This document shows positions 10,086 through 19,383 of a stretch of 64,000 nt of DNA, piece by piece. The number at the start of each line of letters is the position of its first letter. Position 1 is the stretch's first letter. The notes under the pieces are model-generated. The model was not told where the DNA came from. It saw only the letters and a program-made list of their open reading frames with translations, and ran no database searches. A program made the translations under genes and the position numbers. Origin of the DNA: Clusia tigrina (taxonomy: Eukaryota > Arthropoda > Insecta > Diptera > Clusiidae); contig CAKKTE020000077.1 of assembly GCA_920105625.2 (NCBI GenBank), forward strand, positions 1,488,001 to 1,552,000, written 5' to 3'.

Positions 10086-11381
10086 ATCCTTTGAATGCCG
10101 TAGACGTAAATGCTGGCCCTCTGTCGCTGATTATTCGAGTGGTGTTCCAAAAACATTAGTCCAATCCGATAGTTTTTTGATTGCTTCTTCTGCCGACGTA
10201 GTTTTTGTAGGGTATGTAAATTTCGCGAAACCGTCAATTGCTGCAAATATATATTTATACAAATTCGTTGTCGATTCCATTGGCCCCAAATGATCGATAT
10301 GTATGGTAAATAGTGGAGCGTCGCCTTTTTCAATAACTTTCAGATGACCCTCTTGTTTACCCAGCTTTTTATTAAACAGTATACATTTTACGCAATTTTG
10401 AATTAGCGTTTCCACTTTTTTTCGCAGGTGTGGTATGTAGTACTTCTGTTCCGAAGCGTTCCTGGTTTTTTCCGCAGCAAAATGGCCTTTTTCATGTTCG
10501 TTTTTGATTACTTCGTTTTCCATTAACCGAGGTACTGCCAAAAGTATTAAACCATTTACGTTTTTCAACAAGACGTTATTCTTCAGTACGTAGTTTTCAT
10601 ATTGTGTGAGCTCCAGAATTTTTCTGATCGCCACGAAATGTTCGTCTGTCGCTTGTGCGTTACGTAAGCGAGCACTTATTTCTTCGCTAATAAACGATAT
10701 ACTTACTGGCGCTCTGATCAGAGCGTCCACATGTCTCATAGAGGTACCTTTTCTGTGTTCAATCGTATATTGGAAGTCCTGTAGATAAATTATCCATCTT
10801 GTTATTGCTGGTGATAAGTCGCTTTTACTTGTAGCGCTTTTAAATGCTTGACAATCAGTTATTAATTTAAATTTCCTTCCGAGCAAATAATGCCTTAGTT
10901 TTTGTACCGCTAAATATGCTGCTTTAATTTCCAAATAGAAACTATGAAGCTTGCTCTCTTCTGGCGTACACTTCTTACTCCAAAAATAAATCGGGTTTAA
11001 GTTTTCATCGAACTTCTGGTGTAAAACTGCTCCAAAACCATCTTTGCAGGCGTCAGTATGTAATTGTATTGGTGCTGTCGGGGAGAAAACTCTCAAAACC
11101 GGCTGTTTTGTGAGTTTATTCTTAATCTCTTCAATCGCGTTTATTTCAGCTTGTCCTATTTCGAATTTTGAGTTTTTTCTGAGCAGCTCTGTCAACGGTT
11201 TCGTTATTATTGCGTAGTTTTCTAGAAATTTACGGAAGTATCCTGTGAGTCCGAGGAGTGATTGCAGTTTCTTAATGTTGTTTGGCACGGGAAAATTCTT
11301 TATAGCCAAACATTTTTCAGCATCCGGAGATATACTGCCATTTTTAATCCTTAGTCCTAAGTAAACGACTTCCGTTTGTAA
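10086..11381 (-). pseudogene. G2 pol C-terminal part (RT thumb, RNase H, integrase), unit 1
   Basis: Reading leftwards from 11381: a connection YLGLRIKNGSISPDAEKC, SLLGLTGYFRKFLENYAIIT, the RNase H segment LHTDACKDGFGAVLHQ and FYLEIKAAYLAVQKLRHYLL, integrase zinc region H...H...C..C (HEKGHFAAEKTRN, NCVKCILF) and core IHIDHLGPM. The 392-residue frame (10131-11309) ends in a frameshift; the second integrase Asp box SDRGPAFTS follows out of frame to about 10090. The element is then cut by J1. The right edge is the OSV insertion site. Confidence 0.85.
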
Positions 11382-11385
11382 AAAC

Positions 11386-12720
11386 TGTGAGGAGCAAATT
11401 TTAGGCGTAAATGTGCCCCTACATATTTAGTTTTGCCATAACGCCCCAAACGTGTATATTTAAAATAGGGGCCAAGTGCTTAAACAACCAACCCTAAAAT
11501 ATATACGTTAATAGTCCTAAGAATTTGGCACCTCCCACTTTCATTGCTAAAGCCACACACACAACCGCCATCATATTTAGTGCAGCAGCCATCATACAAG
11601 TGAGTCTAAGACACCTCCCACCATAGTAATGCTACCAACAACAAGTGTTATACTCTGCATTGGGAGGACAGAAGACACAGCCACAATTAAGTCAGACAGT
11701 GGAACCCTGTGATAAGCGACGAAAAACATGGAACGAAGTCAACAACGCAAGATAACACAGGAGAATATCACACAAACAATTGTGCAACCGGCTGACCACA
11801 GTTAAAAAAATATGAATTTACAACAACAGTGCCCAACGCACTGATATGAATTTACAACAACAGTGCCCAACGCACTGATATGAATTTACAACAACAGTGC
11901 CTAACGCAATGTTACAAATTTACAAGAGATCGCGACAGAAGTTGCCGACTGCATTAGTTCGGAAAATAACTCACTAACAACACCCAAAAACGAAGGACAA
12001 GCACAAAGTGGAACACGACAGACCGATCGCTAAGCACACCAACAGGCCGGACAAAGCATAAAGAGGAGAAGCAGAATTAAATATCCAATATTTAATATTT
12101 TTAAATATTTTATGCCATCGATATAAAATATCAACAAAGTGCTGAAGGTGGCCGAAGGACAAATAGCAACAACAACAAACTACACAAGGAACAATAACAA
12201 GGTAAATCATCACAACAACAACACAACATTGAAGGTGGCCCAAGGGCAAAAAACTTACAAGAACAACAGCGGAAAACAACAACAATGTGCTGAAGGTGGC
12301 CCAAGGTCAAATTCAAACGAGGAGAACTATGCGGGAAACCGTAGCAACATGCCACAACAAACTACAGTTCCCGCACAACAACAACTATTTGATCATCTAC
12401 ACTAAACCTGGAGCATAAAAGCAGGAGCAACTGGCAACCCAGCCTCTTTCTTTCATTCGGCATCAGGCAGACGAGACGCTTTTTCTTTATTTCGGCATCA
12501 GGCAGACCAGACGCATCGTACTAAACAGAGTTATACACACTGACAAACGCAACAGAAGCTAGGGGAATCTAGAGGAGATTATGGTTTATAATCGATTCTC
12601 TGCTAGAAACCCACACTGACAAACGCTACAGAAGCTAGGGGAATCTAGAGGAGATTATGGTTTATAATCGATTCTCTGCTAGAAACCCACACTGACAAAC
12701 GCAACAGAAGCTAGGGGAAT
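11386..12720 (+). repeat. OSV copy 2 5' LTR, unit 1, 3' end deleted
   Basis: It starts TGTGAGGAGC right after the same G2 flank (ending AAAC, 11382-11385) as the copy 3 LTR at 23597. It shares variants with the 5' LTR of copy 3 rather than its 3' LTR (GTAAATGTGCCCC, CCCAAACGTG). After about 2.3 minisatellite units the sequence jumps to leader sequence (GAATCTCAGATTAAAGAG), so U5, LTR end and primer site are missing. Confidence 0.9.
12541..12720 (+). repeat. 76-bp hairpin minisatellite, about 2.3 units
   Basis: Units begin with TGACAAACGC at 12541, 12617 and 12693. Each has arms TCTAGAGGAGA (12568-12578 in unit 1) and TCTCTGCTAGA (12597-12607) around an 18-nt loop. Copy number is reduced relative to the 7 and 9 units at 24784 and 31234 because of the deletion that ends this LTR. 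Confidence 0.9.
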
Positions 12721-12794
12721 CTCAGATTAAAGAGAGTAAATACAACAAAGCTATATTATCCAACCCACGTCCCATCACCAGAGTCTGACACAGG

Positions 12795-13232
12795 ATGGGA
12801 AAGACGAGTTGGGTGTACACCGTGCGAAAAGACCAACTGGTAGTCTGTTGTGTCGAGTTTGGCCTAGAGGCCATGGGCACAGTGGAAGAGTTACGAAAGT
12901 GGCTTGCGGAGTTCATCACCGACTCAGAGATGACTCTAGACCAGGAGGTTCGGCTGGCAGAGCTACAGGCCCGACTCACGAGGAGTTTGTCGCCTGGACC
13001 CAGTTCACATCTAAGAGCTAGCCCCAGCGTACAGAGACCTATAAGCCCCGGAGCATCGACAGACACGAAGAAAGCAGCGAGCATATCTGATACCGCGTTC
13101 CAGACAGTAGTCCCTGAAGTCTCGCGAAGCGGGATAGCCATCTACTCGGCAGTCATCGACCACGTTAGGAAATGGTCCTTGAAATATGATGGAGGGCATG
13201 ACCCGATAGCTTTCATAGAGCGAGTGGAATAA
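12795..13232 (+). pseudogene. OSV gag N-terminal part, copy 2
   Basis: The frame starts with ATG 12795. The first ~45 residues (VRKDQLVVCCVEFGLEAMGTV...) resemble a SAP-like or leader motif seen at the start of several insect Gypsy gag proteins. It runs through SPGASTDTKKAASISD to GHDPIAFIERVE and stops at TAA 13230-13232. The same TAA is in copy 3, whereas the TGA at 25868 of copy 3 is not present here. Gag forms the retrotransposon particle. Confidence 0.75.
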
Positions 13233-13884
13233 TTATCGGAAGTCTATGGACTAAACAAGCACATGCTGCTTCGAACTATGCCAGAACTCCTAATGGAGCG
13301 TGCTCAGCTCTGGTATAGAAACAACAACCGAGCATGGGTTGATTGGGTTTTATTCAAAAAGGACTTCTTGAAGTTTTTCCTACCCACCAGGTACTTCGAA
13401 AAGCTGGAGGATAAAATTCGCCAACGACGGCAAAACCCATGTGAACACTTCAAACAATACGTGGTAGAACTTCAAAAACCTGATGCGTCTCGCAGGATAC
13501 ACGGAAGCCCAGAAATTAGAACGAATCTTTCGCAACAGCCTAGAGGAATACCAGTGGTATGTCCGGCGAAAGGATTTCGATCCGCTGGAAGAACTGGTGG
13601 AAATGGCGGAAGACCTCGAGGGCATACGTGCTGACAGCGAAACTTCACGAGCAGTACCACCGCCACCACGACCACCACCAACACGCCACGAGATACAACC
13701 ACGGGTCGAGCGCATGTCCCCATGCGAAACCAGAAACCGACAAGTAGCACCGGCCAACTGTACCAACAAGGTGGTACCTATAAATCCACGAACAGCATGC
13801 AGAAGATGTGGTCAGTCTGATCACATAGCGCGACACTGCCGCAATGCCCAAGTACTTTTCTGTTGGGAGTGCGGTAGGAGAGGA
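13233..13884 (+). pseudogene. OSV gag core and zinc knuckles, copy 2
   Basis: The capsid-like region (AQLWYRNNNRAWVDWVLFKK) reads to about 13475, where an extra A in a run shifts the frame; 13483-13888 continues with EEYQWYVRRKDFD, a Pro/Arg-rich linker and the knuckle CRRCGQSDHIARHC, then CWECGRRGT. The second knuckle is cut by the solo LTR at 13889. The rest of gag resumes at 15190. Confidence 0.8.
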
Positions 13885-14120
13885 ACTATGTAACGACTCT
13901 TTTTTTATAGCTGGGGTAAAACTCAGCGGCTCCAGGGGTCGTGTACAGAAAAATATCAAAAGTCCTGCGAGTTATATTAATAATAGCGTATTTATTTAAT
14001 ATAATGATGGTGAGCTCTTGCTCGAAACAATTCTATTTTCTTAATTCTATATAAATAAACTTGTTTAGTGTATCCTTGTTTTCCTGTCTCTACGTCCCGG
14101 TAAGTATGTGTCTCTGTGAT

Positions 14121-14228
14121 TCAGTGGGAGAACGATTAAAAACCAGAGGCTCTCACTGAGTCCCTGTAGTCTCTGTCTGTCTATGGCTTAGCGAGAAAAC
14201 GATTAAAACCCAGATGTTCTCGCTAAGC
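14121..14228 (-). repeat. Two hairpin units in the solo LTR
   Basis: Arms GCTTAGCGAGAA (14186-14197) and TTCTCGCTAAGC (14217-14228) are a perfect 12-bp inverted repeat with a 19-nt loop. A second hairpin (14118-14162) has TCAGTG/CACTGA arms. On the minus strand the loops contain TGG(G)TTTTAATCGTT, matching the loop core of the 58-bp and 76-bp minisatellites. Confidence 0.85.
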
Positions 14229-14473
14229 TTTTGTGTTCGTATTGTTCTTGGTATGGCGTAGAGCTGTTTTTAGTCAGGATGCTGGTGTTCGACGAAGAGA
14301 CCTACTGCCTGGGCTACGTGGTTTATATAGTCCCATGTCGCAGCGGCTGACACATGTTGTTATTGGCAGGCCACCGTTTGTGACTTTAATTCCGCTGGCC
14401 AGTAGTCGATTGTTGTTGTTGTGACAGGCTTGTTGTTGTTGCAGTCAGGCTTGTTGGTGTTGTAGTCTTTTGC

Positions 14474-14489
14474 CCTTGGGCCACCTTCA
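14474..14489 (-). promoter_or_regulatory. U3 motif TGAAGGTGGCCCAAGG
   Basis: The reverse complement of a 16-base word that occurs three times in each OSV LTR U3. Its presence in this otherwise different LTR argues for a constrained binding site. Confidence 0.4.
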
Positions 14490-15189
14490 ACTTCTGGCGG
14501 TCAGCCACCTCACTCCAACGGTCCCTGGTTAGCCTGCAGTATTGTTGCCTGCCAGCAGCGCTGTCCGCAATCCTGTAGTGGTGTTGTTGTTAAATATTTA
14601 ATTTAACTGACAACCAGCATTTCATTTGTATTCCTCCTTCTGCTTTGTACGTGCTGGTCGTTGGCGTGGTGGTTGCTCTGTCGTTGTCCCTCTTGTGTTT
14701 CGATCTCGTTTCTTCGTGTTGTTGGTGTAAGATTTCCGAGCGAGCGCACTCGGCAAATTCCACCGCTGAGTTCGTGCACTCACCTTCTCTTATCCTGCAT
14801 GTATTTGTTGTATTCCTCGTCGCTGTGTTTTCCTTTTGTTGTTGTTAAGTGTTCAATTTAACTGACAACCAGCATTTCATTTGTATTCCTCCTTCTGCTT
14901 GCTGGTCGTTGGCGTGGTGGTCGGTTTTTTTTTGTTGTAATTGCTATTATTCCTACTGGTCTAATATGCTGCTGCTGATCTGCGCTCCTACCACGGCCGC
15001 GCTAATTGGTTACAATGCTTGTAGTTCTTTTCGTTAGGTTCTCAATGCAGTTGTTTCGGTTGGCATTGTGGGCGTTTCCAAGATGCAATTATTCGGTCTG
15101 TTTTTCATGGTGTTTGTGTGTATATAGCGACTCTGTCACCTGTGGTGTGGGCCCAAATTTCCCACAGAAGATTTTGGTTCTTACAACTA

Positions 15190-15289
15190 GAACAGTTGAA
15201 TGCTGTAGGATGGTAGGGGGAACCGAGCGGGGCTGCCGCCAGCAACGAGGCATGGAGCAGCCCACGGACAACAAGCCTCAAACGCAGTA
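15190..15289 (+). pseudogene. OSV gag C-terminal end, copy 2
   Basis: Continues gag after the solo LTR: RTVECCRMVGGTERGC, then QQRGMEQPTDNKPQTQ and TAA at 15288-15290. Without the insertion this joins the zinc region at 13884. Confidence 0.75.
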
Positions 15290-15460
15290 AGTGCACTACG
15301 CTACGATGGACAGCGTATCTGTGCCGCCGTCACCATTGGCGCAGAAAACATCACGGCCACACTAGACACAGGCGCCACAAGGAGTTTCATCAGCGAGCGA
15401 CTCATTTCCCATTTAGGTGCTACCACCGGTAGAGTAAACTCTACATACACTAGAGCACGG

Positions 15461-17224
15461 ATGGCGGATGGTCGAACAAGGGATATTACTCAAGCGTTTG
15501 TGACGTGTGTCAAGCTTGGAGGAAAGGTATGTCAGCTGGAGCTACTTAGCATGCCCGACTCCACCGACGACTTACTGCTCGGCCTGGACTTCATGACACA
15601 GCAAGGCCTATCCATGACATGTGGAGGCCAGGAAATCCAGCTAGGCCACTGCATTCTGGTAAAAAACAGCGTTAACGCTCTTTTACTCCCTAGATTCAGT
15701 GACAAGGACAATGTTGCCATGATCATTGAAATGGGTCCACGGACCTTCTGGATCTGCTCGAACTACATGGCTCATGACTATGGCGACTCCCCGCCACCAG
15801 ACATACTGAAGCAAATTGTTGCTGTAGCCCACCAGAAACAGATTCCGGTAATTATCGGCGCCGATGCCAATGCCCATCATGAAATATGGGGCAGCTCCGG
15901 CACAAATGATCGAGGTGAGTGTCTTTTCGACTTTATCATTTCAAATAACTTAGGCATTGCTAACCGGGGAAATGAGCCGACCTTCCTTACATCCGTCAGG
16001 AAGGAAGTGCTTGACATCACCCTCGTCAGCGATAACTACTCCAACATGATAAGCAATTGGTTCATCTCACAGGAATGCTCCTTTTCGGACCACTGCTATA
16101 TCACCTTTGACATTGACTTGAGGGAGACTACACGCAATACAGAATCTCATAAACCAGTCAATAGAAAAAATACGAACTGGCCTCTTTTCCGGTTCAAACT
16201 AGGGTCATGCTTAGCAACGACTCCCCCAATTTTCCACAACTGTCCCGACATTGATCGGGCGGTCGACGATCTGACCACAGCTTTTAAAAAAGCCACTCAT
16301 ATTTCTTGCATCAGTCCCGAACCACGGGGCAAACCTAAACCTCCGTGGTGGAACTCGGAAATTGCAAGTCTTCGCAAAACTTGTAGAATGCTTTTCAACA
16401 AAGCTAAAGTTACAGCTGATTGGGCCCCTTTCAAAAATAAACAAAAAGAGTTGAAATACGCCATTAGGCGAGGAAAACGAGCGCCATGGAGGGAATTTTG
16501 CGAAAGCATTGAATCGACGTCCGAGGCTAGCCGTCTTCGTAAAATTCTCCACTCCTCTAACAAAGCCCTTGACTATATCCAAAAACCAGATGGCAGCTGG
16601 ACTCACTCAAGCGCCGAAACCCTTGATATCCTGCTAGACACCCACTTCCCAGGGAGTTTAGCCTCAGCGGATCAAGCACTCTACCAGGTGGAGCAGGTTT
16701 CGCATGATACCCTCCCCACATTCCAAGTGACAAAAAGTCACCTTGAATGGTCCATTCAAACCTTTAAGCCATACAAGTCCCCCGGACCGGACGGCATCAG
16801 TCCTGCCGATATCCAAAATGGGGAAGAGATTATCCTTCCATGGCTGCTTCAAATATATAATGCAAGCCTCAGACTGCAATACATTCCCTTACGCTGGCGC
16901 ACGGCTCGGGTCGTCTTCATACCAAAAGTTGGGAAGGCCTCGCACACCAAACCTAAGGATTACAGACCCATAAGTCTAACATCCTTTCTTCTTAAGGTTC
17001 TAGAAAGAGCTCTTGACCTACATATCAGGACATCGATCAACCCTTCTCTTCTCTCTGTATCTCAACACGCTTACTCTAAAGGCAAATCGGTTCTCTCATT
17101 TCTCAAGTTGACAAATCCTTGGCGTACAAGGAATTCACACTTGCCATATTTCTGGACATCGAGGGAGCATTCAACAATGTATGCCCCAACGCTGTCATGT
17201 CCGCACTCTATAATCTTAACCTGA
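15461..17224 (+). CDS. Chimeric open frame: OSV protease joined to LINE L endonuclease and RT fingers
   Basis: A 587-codon frame starts in OSV protease sequence; the DTGA box lies upstream at about 15365 in the same frame, and LLLGLDFM is at about residue 37. It crosses into LINE endonuclease near 15641 (GHCILVKNSVNALLLPRFSD), then IIGADANAHHEIWGS, EVLDITLVSDN, SFSDHCYITF, then RT fingers (KPYKSPGPDGISPADIQNG, HTKPKDYRPISLTSFLLK). It leaves frame near 17090 and ends 17222-17224 before the RT palm. The junction is the tandem-duplication breakpoint. Expression and function are unknown; it lacks RT catalytic residues, so it is most likely an accident of rearrangement. Confidence 0.7.
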   Translation: MADGRTRDITQAFVTCVKLGGKVCQLELLSMPDSTDDLLLGLDFMTQQGLSMTCGGQEIQLGHCILVKNSVNALLLPRFSDKDNVAMIIEMGPRTFWICSNYMAHDYGDSPPPDILKQIVAVAHQKQIPVIIGADANAHHEIWGSSGTNDRGECLFDFIISNNLGIANRGNEPTFLTSVRKEVLDITLVSDNYSNMISNWFISQECSFSDHCYITFDIDLRETTRNTESHKPVNRKNTNWPLFRFKLGSCLATTPPIFHNCPDIDRAVDDLTTAFKKATHISCISPEPRGKPKPPWWNSEIASLRKTCRMLFNKAKVTADWAPFKNKQKELKYAIRRGKRAPWREFCESIESTSEASRLRKILHSSNKALDYIQKPDGSWTHSSAETLDILLDTHFPGSLASADQALYQVEQVSHDTLPTFQVTKSHLEWSIQTFKPYKSPGPDGISPADIQNGEEIILPWLLQIYNASLRLQYIPLRWRTARVVFIPKVGKASHTKPKDYRPISLTSFLLKVLERALDLHIRTSINPSLLSVSQHAYSKGKSVLSFLKLTNPWRTRNSHLPYFWTSREHSTMYAPTLSCPHSIILT

Positions 17225-17893
17225 ATTCAGGTCTTCTTAAATTTATAGAGCTTCTACTAAAATCTAGGATCATCACTTCCACGATCGGCAGTGCCCAATC
17301 CAGGAGGGTGGTTAACAGGGGCACGCCACAAGGGGGTGTTTTATCACCCCTCCTCTGGAACCTGGCAGTTAACACACTACTGGTGAGATTGGAATCTACT
17401 GGATGCAAAGTGATAGCCTATGCGGACGACATAGCAATCGCGGCATCCGGCAAATTCCCACAAACACTTTCCGAAAAACTTAACTATTCACTCTCTATTG
17501 TGTCGAACTGGTGTCGCGAATTCGAACTTGGGGTTAACCCATCCAAAACCGAGACTATGCTTTTCACTAGGAAGTACAAAATTCCAAAGATTACAATGCC
17601 TAGTCTAAACGGCACTCCGTTTGAGCACACACGTTAAGTACTTAGGCCTGATTCTCGAACCAAAGCTTAATTGGAAAGCCAATCTAGCTGAGAGGGCACG
17701 TAAGGCAACATGCGCTATATACTGCTGTAAAAGAGCAGTTGGTGCACGATTAGGACTTCGTCCTCGAGTCGTGCTCTGGCTCTACACGGCCATCGTTGAA
17801 CCAAACCTGGTATACGGGTCGGTCTTCTGGTGGCAAAAAAAGCCTGTAATATCAAACCCCTTGATAAAATCAGAAGATCCATTGCTCTACTGA
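17119..17893 (+). pseudogene. LINE L reverse transcriptase palm and thumb, unit 2
   Basis: The frame 17119-17637 has FLDIEGAFNNV (first catalytic Asp), GTPQGGVLSPLLWNL and AYADDIAIAAS (YADD intact), then NPSKTETMLFTRKYK. A stop at 17635-17637 falls before VKYLGLILEPKLNWKAN, which continues in another frame (17621-17893). About 25 bases are missing near 17085 relative to unit 1, which explains the loss of frame from the chimeric frame. Confidence 0.85.
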
Positions 17894-18570
17894 TTACTGG
17901 CGCTCTTCGTAGCACACCTACGAAAGCCCTTTTTGCCATGCTGCACTGGCTCCCCTCGGGGATCCTGGTTAAGCAACAACCCAAGCTGACAGCGATTAGA
18001 CTTAATGCTCTTTCGCACTGGCGCATAACCCTGACAGACCATGCTTCAATTCTGAATCAGTTCCCACCTGTCCCCAACTTTATCGATTATATGTCGGCCA
18101 CATCAAGACTAGTTCATGAATGTCGAACATCTTTAAATGAGCTCGCAAGTTACTCTCGGGTACACCTAGTCTGGGTTCTCGGACACACCGAAATCCCGGG
18201 AAACTGCGAGGCGGACGAGCTTGCCAAGGCAGGCACGTTAATGCACGACATTCACCCCTCTGTAAACATCGGCATTCCAATGGCAACAGCCAAGCTCGAA
18301 ATCAAACGGAAATATCTGGCTGACGCCTACAAATACTGGGCTAACGAGGAATCCTACCACACGGCTAGACTAACTTGGGCAAGAATGGACAAAAATAGAA
18401 CCAATCAACTTCTTTGACTTGATCGCGTATCACTGTCGACAACTGTATCGGTTTTGACCGGCCACTGCATAATGGGACAGCACGCAGAAAGACTGGGTCT
18501 ACCCTCAAATGACTTTTGCCGAGGCTGTGGCTTCGAGGAGGAGGACGAGACGGATTTCCACCTCTAATGC
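17830..18570 (+). pseudogene. LINE L C-terminal region: partial RNase H and zinc motif, unit 2
   Basis: ITGALRSTPTKALFAMLHWL is the region before RNase H. The RNase H start (the DGS box seen in the homolog at 60300) is missing, but the end is kept: VHLVWVLGHTEIPGNCEADE (about 18160-18220). After TGA at 18415-18417 another frame gives FCRGCGFEEEDETDFHL then a stop and CHCPS, a terminal C-C-H-C motif usual in this LINE group. RNase H removes RNA from RNA:DNA hybrids in some LINE clades; this copy is inactive. Confidence 0.8.
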
Positions 18571-18649
18571 CACTGCCCATCCTTGAGCAGAAGAAGAATT
18601 CGCACTTTTGGTGACCCATTGTCAGGTGGTCATTGCAGGAATAGAGAGC

Positions 18650-19050
18650 TGAAATATAGAAAACACTCCACCATCGGTATTCTAAATAAATACACCGAGC
18701 AAATTTAAGTCGCAGGATTTTTTATTAAAATTTCTGTATACGACCCCTGAAAGCCGTTGAGTTTTTACTTCAGCTCTGAAAAGTGCGTTGCAGTACGCAT
18801 TGCAGTTCGTGCATTGCAGTTCGTGCATTGCAGTTCGTTACACAGGAAATAAAATCAGAGATAACGCAAAGAAATTATCAAGTCGAAGGACTAAATAATA
18901 TCCAAGGATAATTCAAGGACTTGTTGTAACTAAGGACTTTCAAGGACCCACAAAGAACTTCAAGGATCCTTGAGGCTTCTGGATATATTTCTGTATACGA
19001 AGCCTGGCTGTCCGGCGAGCTTACCCCGGCGGAAATTTGAGTCGTTACAG
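18650..19050 (+). repeat. Two adjacent LTR 3' ends, unit 2
   Basis: Duplicate of 6450-6840. The GCATTGCAGTTCGT word occurs three times here and twice in unit 1, and the first terminal module reads GTTGAG...CTTCAG instead of GCTGAG...CTCAGC. Confidence 0.6.
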
Positions 19051-19122
19051 CTTCAGTCCAAACCCTTCCAAATAAAACTAGTATTGCAATCTTGAAGGCT
19101 CTAAAAAACTTCATTAGCCAGT

Positions 19123-19383
19123 ATGGAATTTCATAAATTAGAATTAGACCATGAAGAAATACTATTTGAAACAATGATAACATATAAGAACGCTATTCAC
19201 TCTACAACTAAACTAACCCCATACGAACTTCTGCATGGCAGAACCGATGAATTCACGAAAAAGCTTCCATTTAATAACGAACACAAATATCTGAAAAAAC
19301 TAAACGAATACCAAGATATTCTGTATCTCATAGTAAAAGAAAAGTTAGAAACAGAAACCTGTAAAAAGAATAGACAAACTTAA
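19123..19383 (+). pseudogene. Errantivirus-type integrase scrap, unit 2
   Basis: The 86-residue frame is identical in protein sequence to the unit 1 piece at 6913-7173, with the motif NAIHSTTKLTPYELLHGRT. It is followed by the same broken continuation and AT-rich stretch to about 19760. Confidence 0.7.

Larger units (their letters stand above)
13885..15189 (-). mobile_element. Solo LTR of an OSV-related element inserted in gag (TSD ACTA)
   Basis: The LTR occupies 13889-15185 (1297 bases), with TGTAACG at its left and CTTACA at its right on the plus strand. ACTA flanks it on both sides (13885-13888 and 15186-15189), and copy 3 has the uninterrupted sequence GGAACTAGAACAG at the same place. 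On the minus strand it reads TGTAAGAACC ... GAGTCGTTACA with the same terminal module as other LTRs here. Frames within it are not genes. Confidence 0.92.
4137..15640 (+). repeat. Tandem segmental duplication, unit 1
   Basis: LINE L endonuclease, LTR ends, integrase scrap, J1, G2 pol, OSV LTR, gag and protease occur in the same order and orientation in unit 2. The offset is constant at about 12,211 from the integrase scrap to the OSV LTR (for example 7956/20167, 10131/22342, 11386/23597). Unit 1 alone carries the solo LTR at 13889-15185, and it lacks about 640 bases of LINE. Confidence 0.9.
15641..18650 (+). mobile_element. LINE L, unit 2
   Basis: More complete than unit 1: endonuclease from GHCILVKNSV, RT and a C-terminal region with part of RNase H and a terminal CCHC-like motif. 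The 3' end is about 18650, where sequence shared with 6450 begins (AATAGAGAGCTGAAATATAG). No poly(A) tail or target duplication is visible. Confidence 0.75.

Noticed and set aside
12722..13141. 139-codon minus-strand frame over gag (also 25555-25974)
   Set aside because: Shadow of the gag frame on the opposite strand with no features of its own.
11386..13888. OSV copy 2 as an independent insertion
   Set aside because: Its left flank is the same G2 position as for copy 3 and LTR variants match the 5' LTR of copy 3; duplication explains it better.
14645..15037. Hydrophobic plus-strand frames (for example 14645-14848)
   Set aside because: They lie inside the minus-strand solo LTR and have low-complexity Val/Cys/Phe content from TG-rich DNA; no sign of coding.
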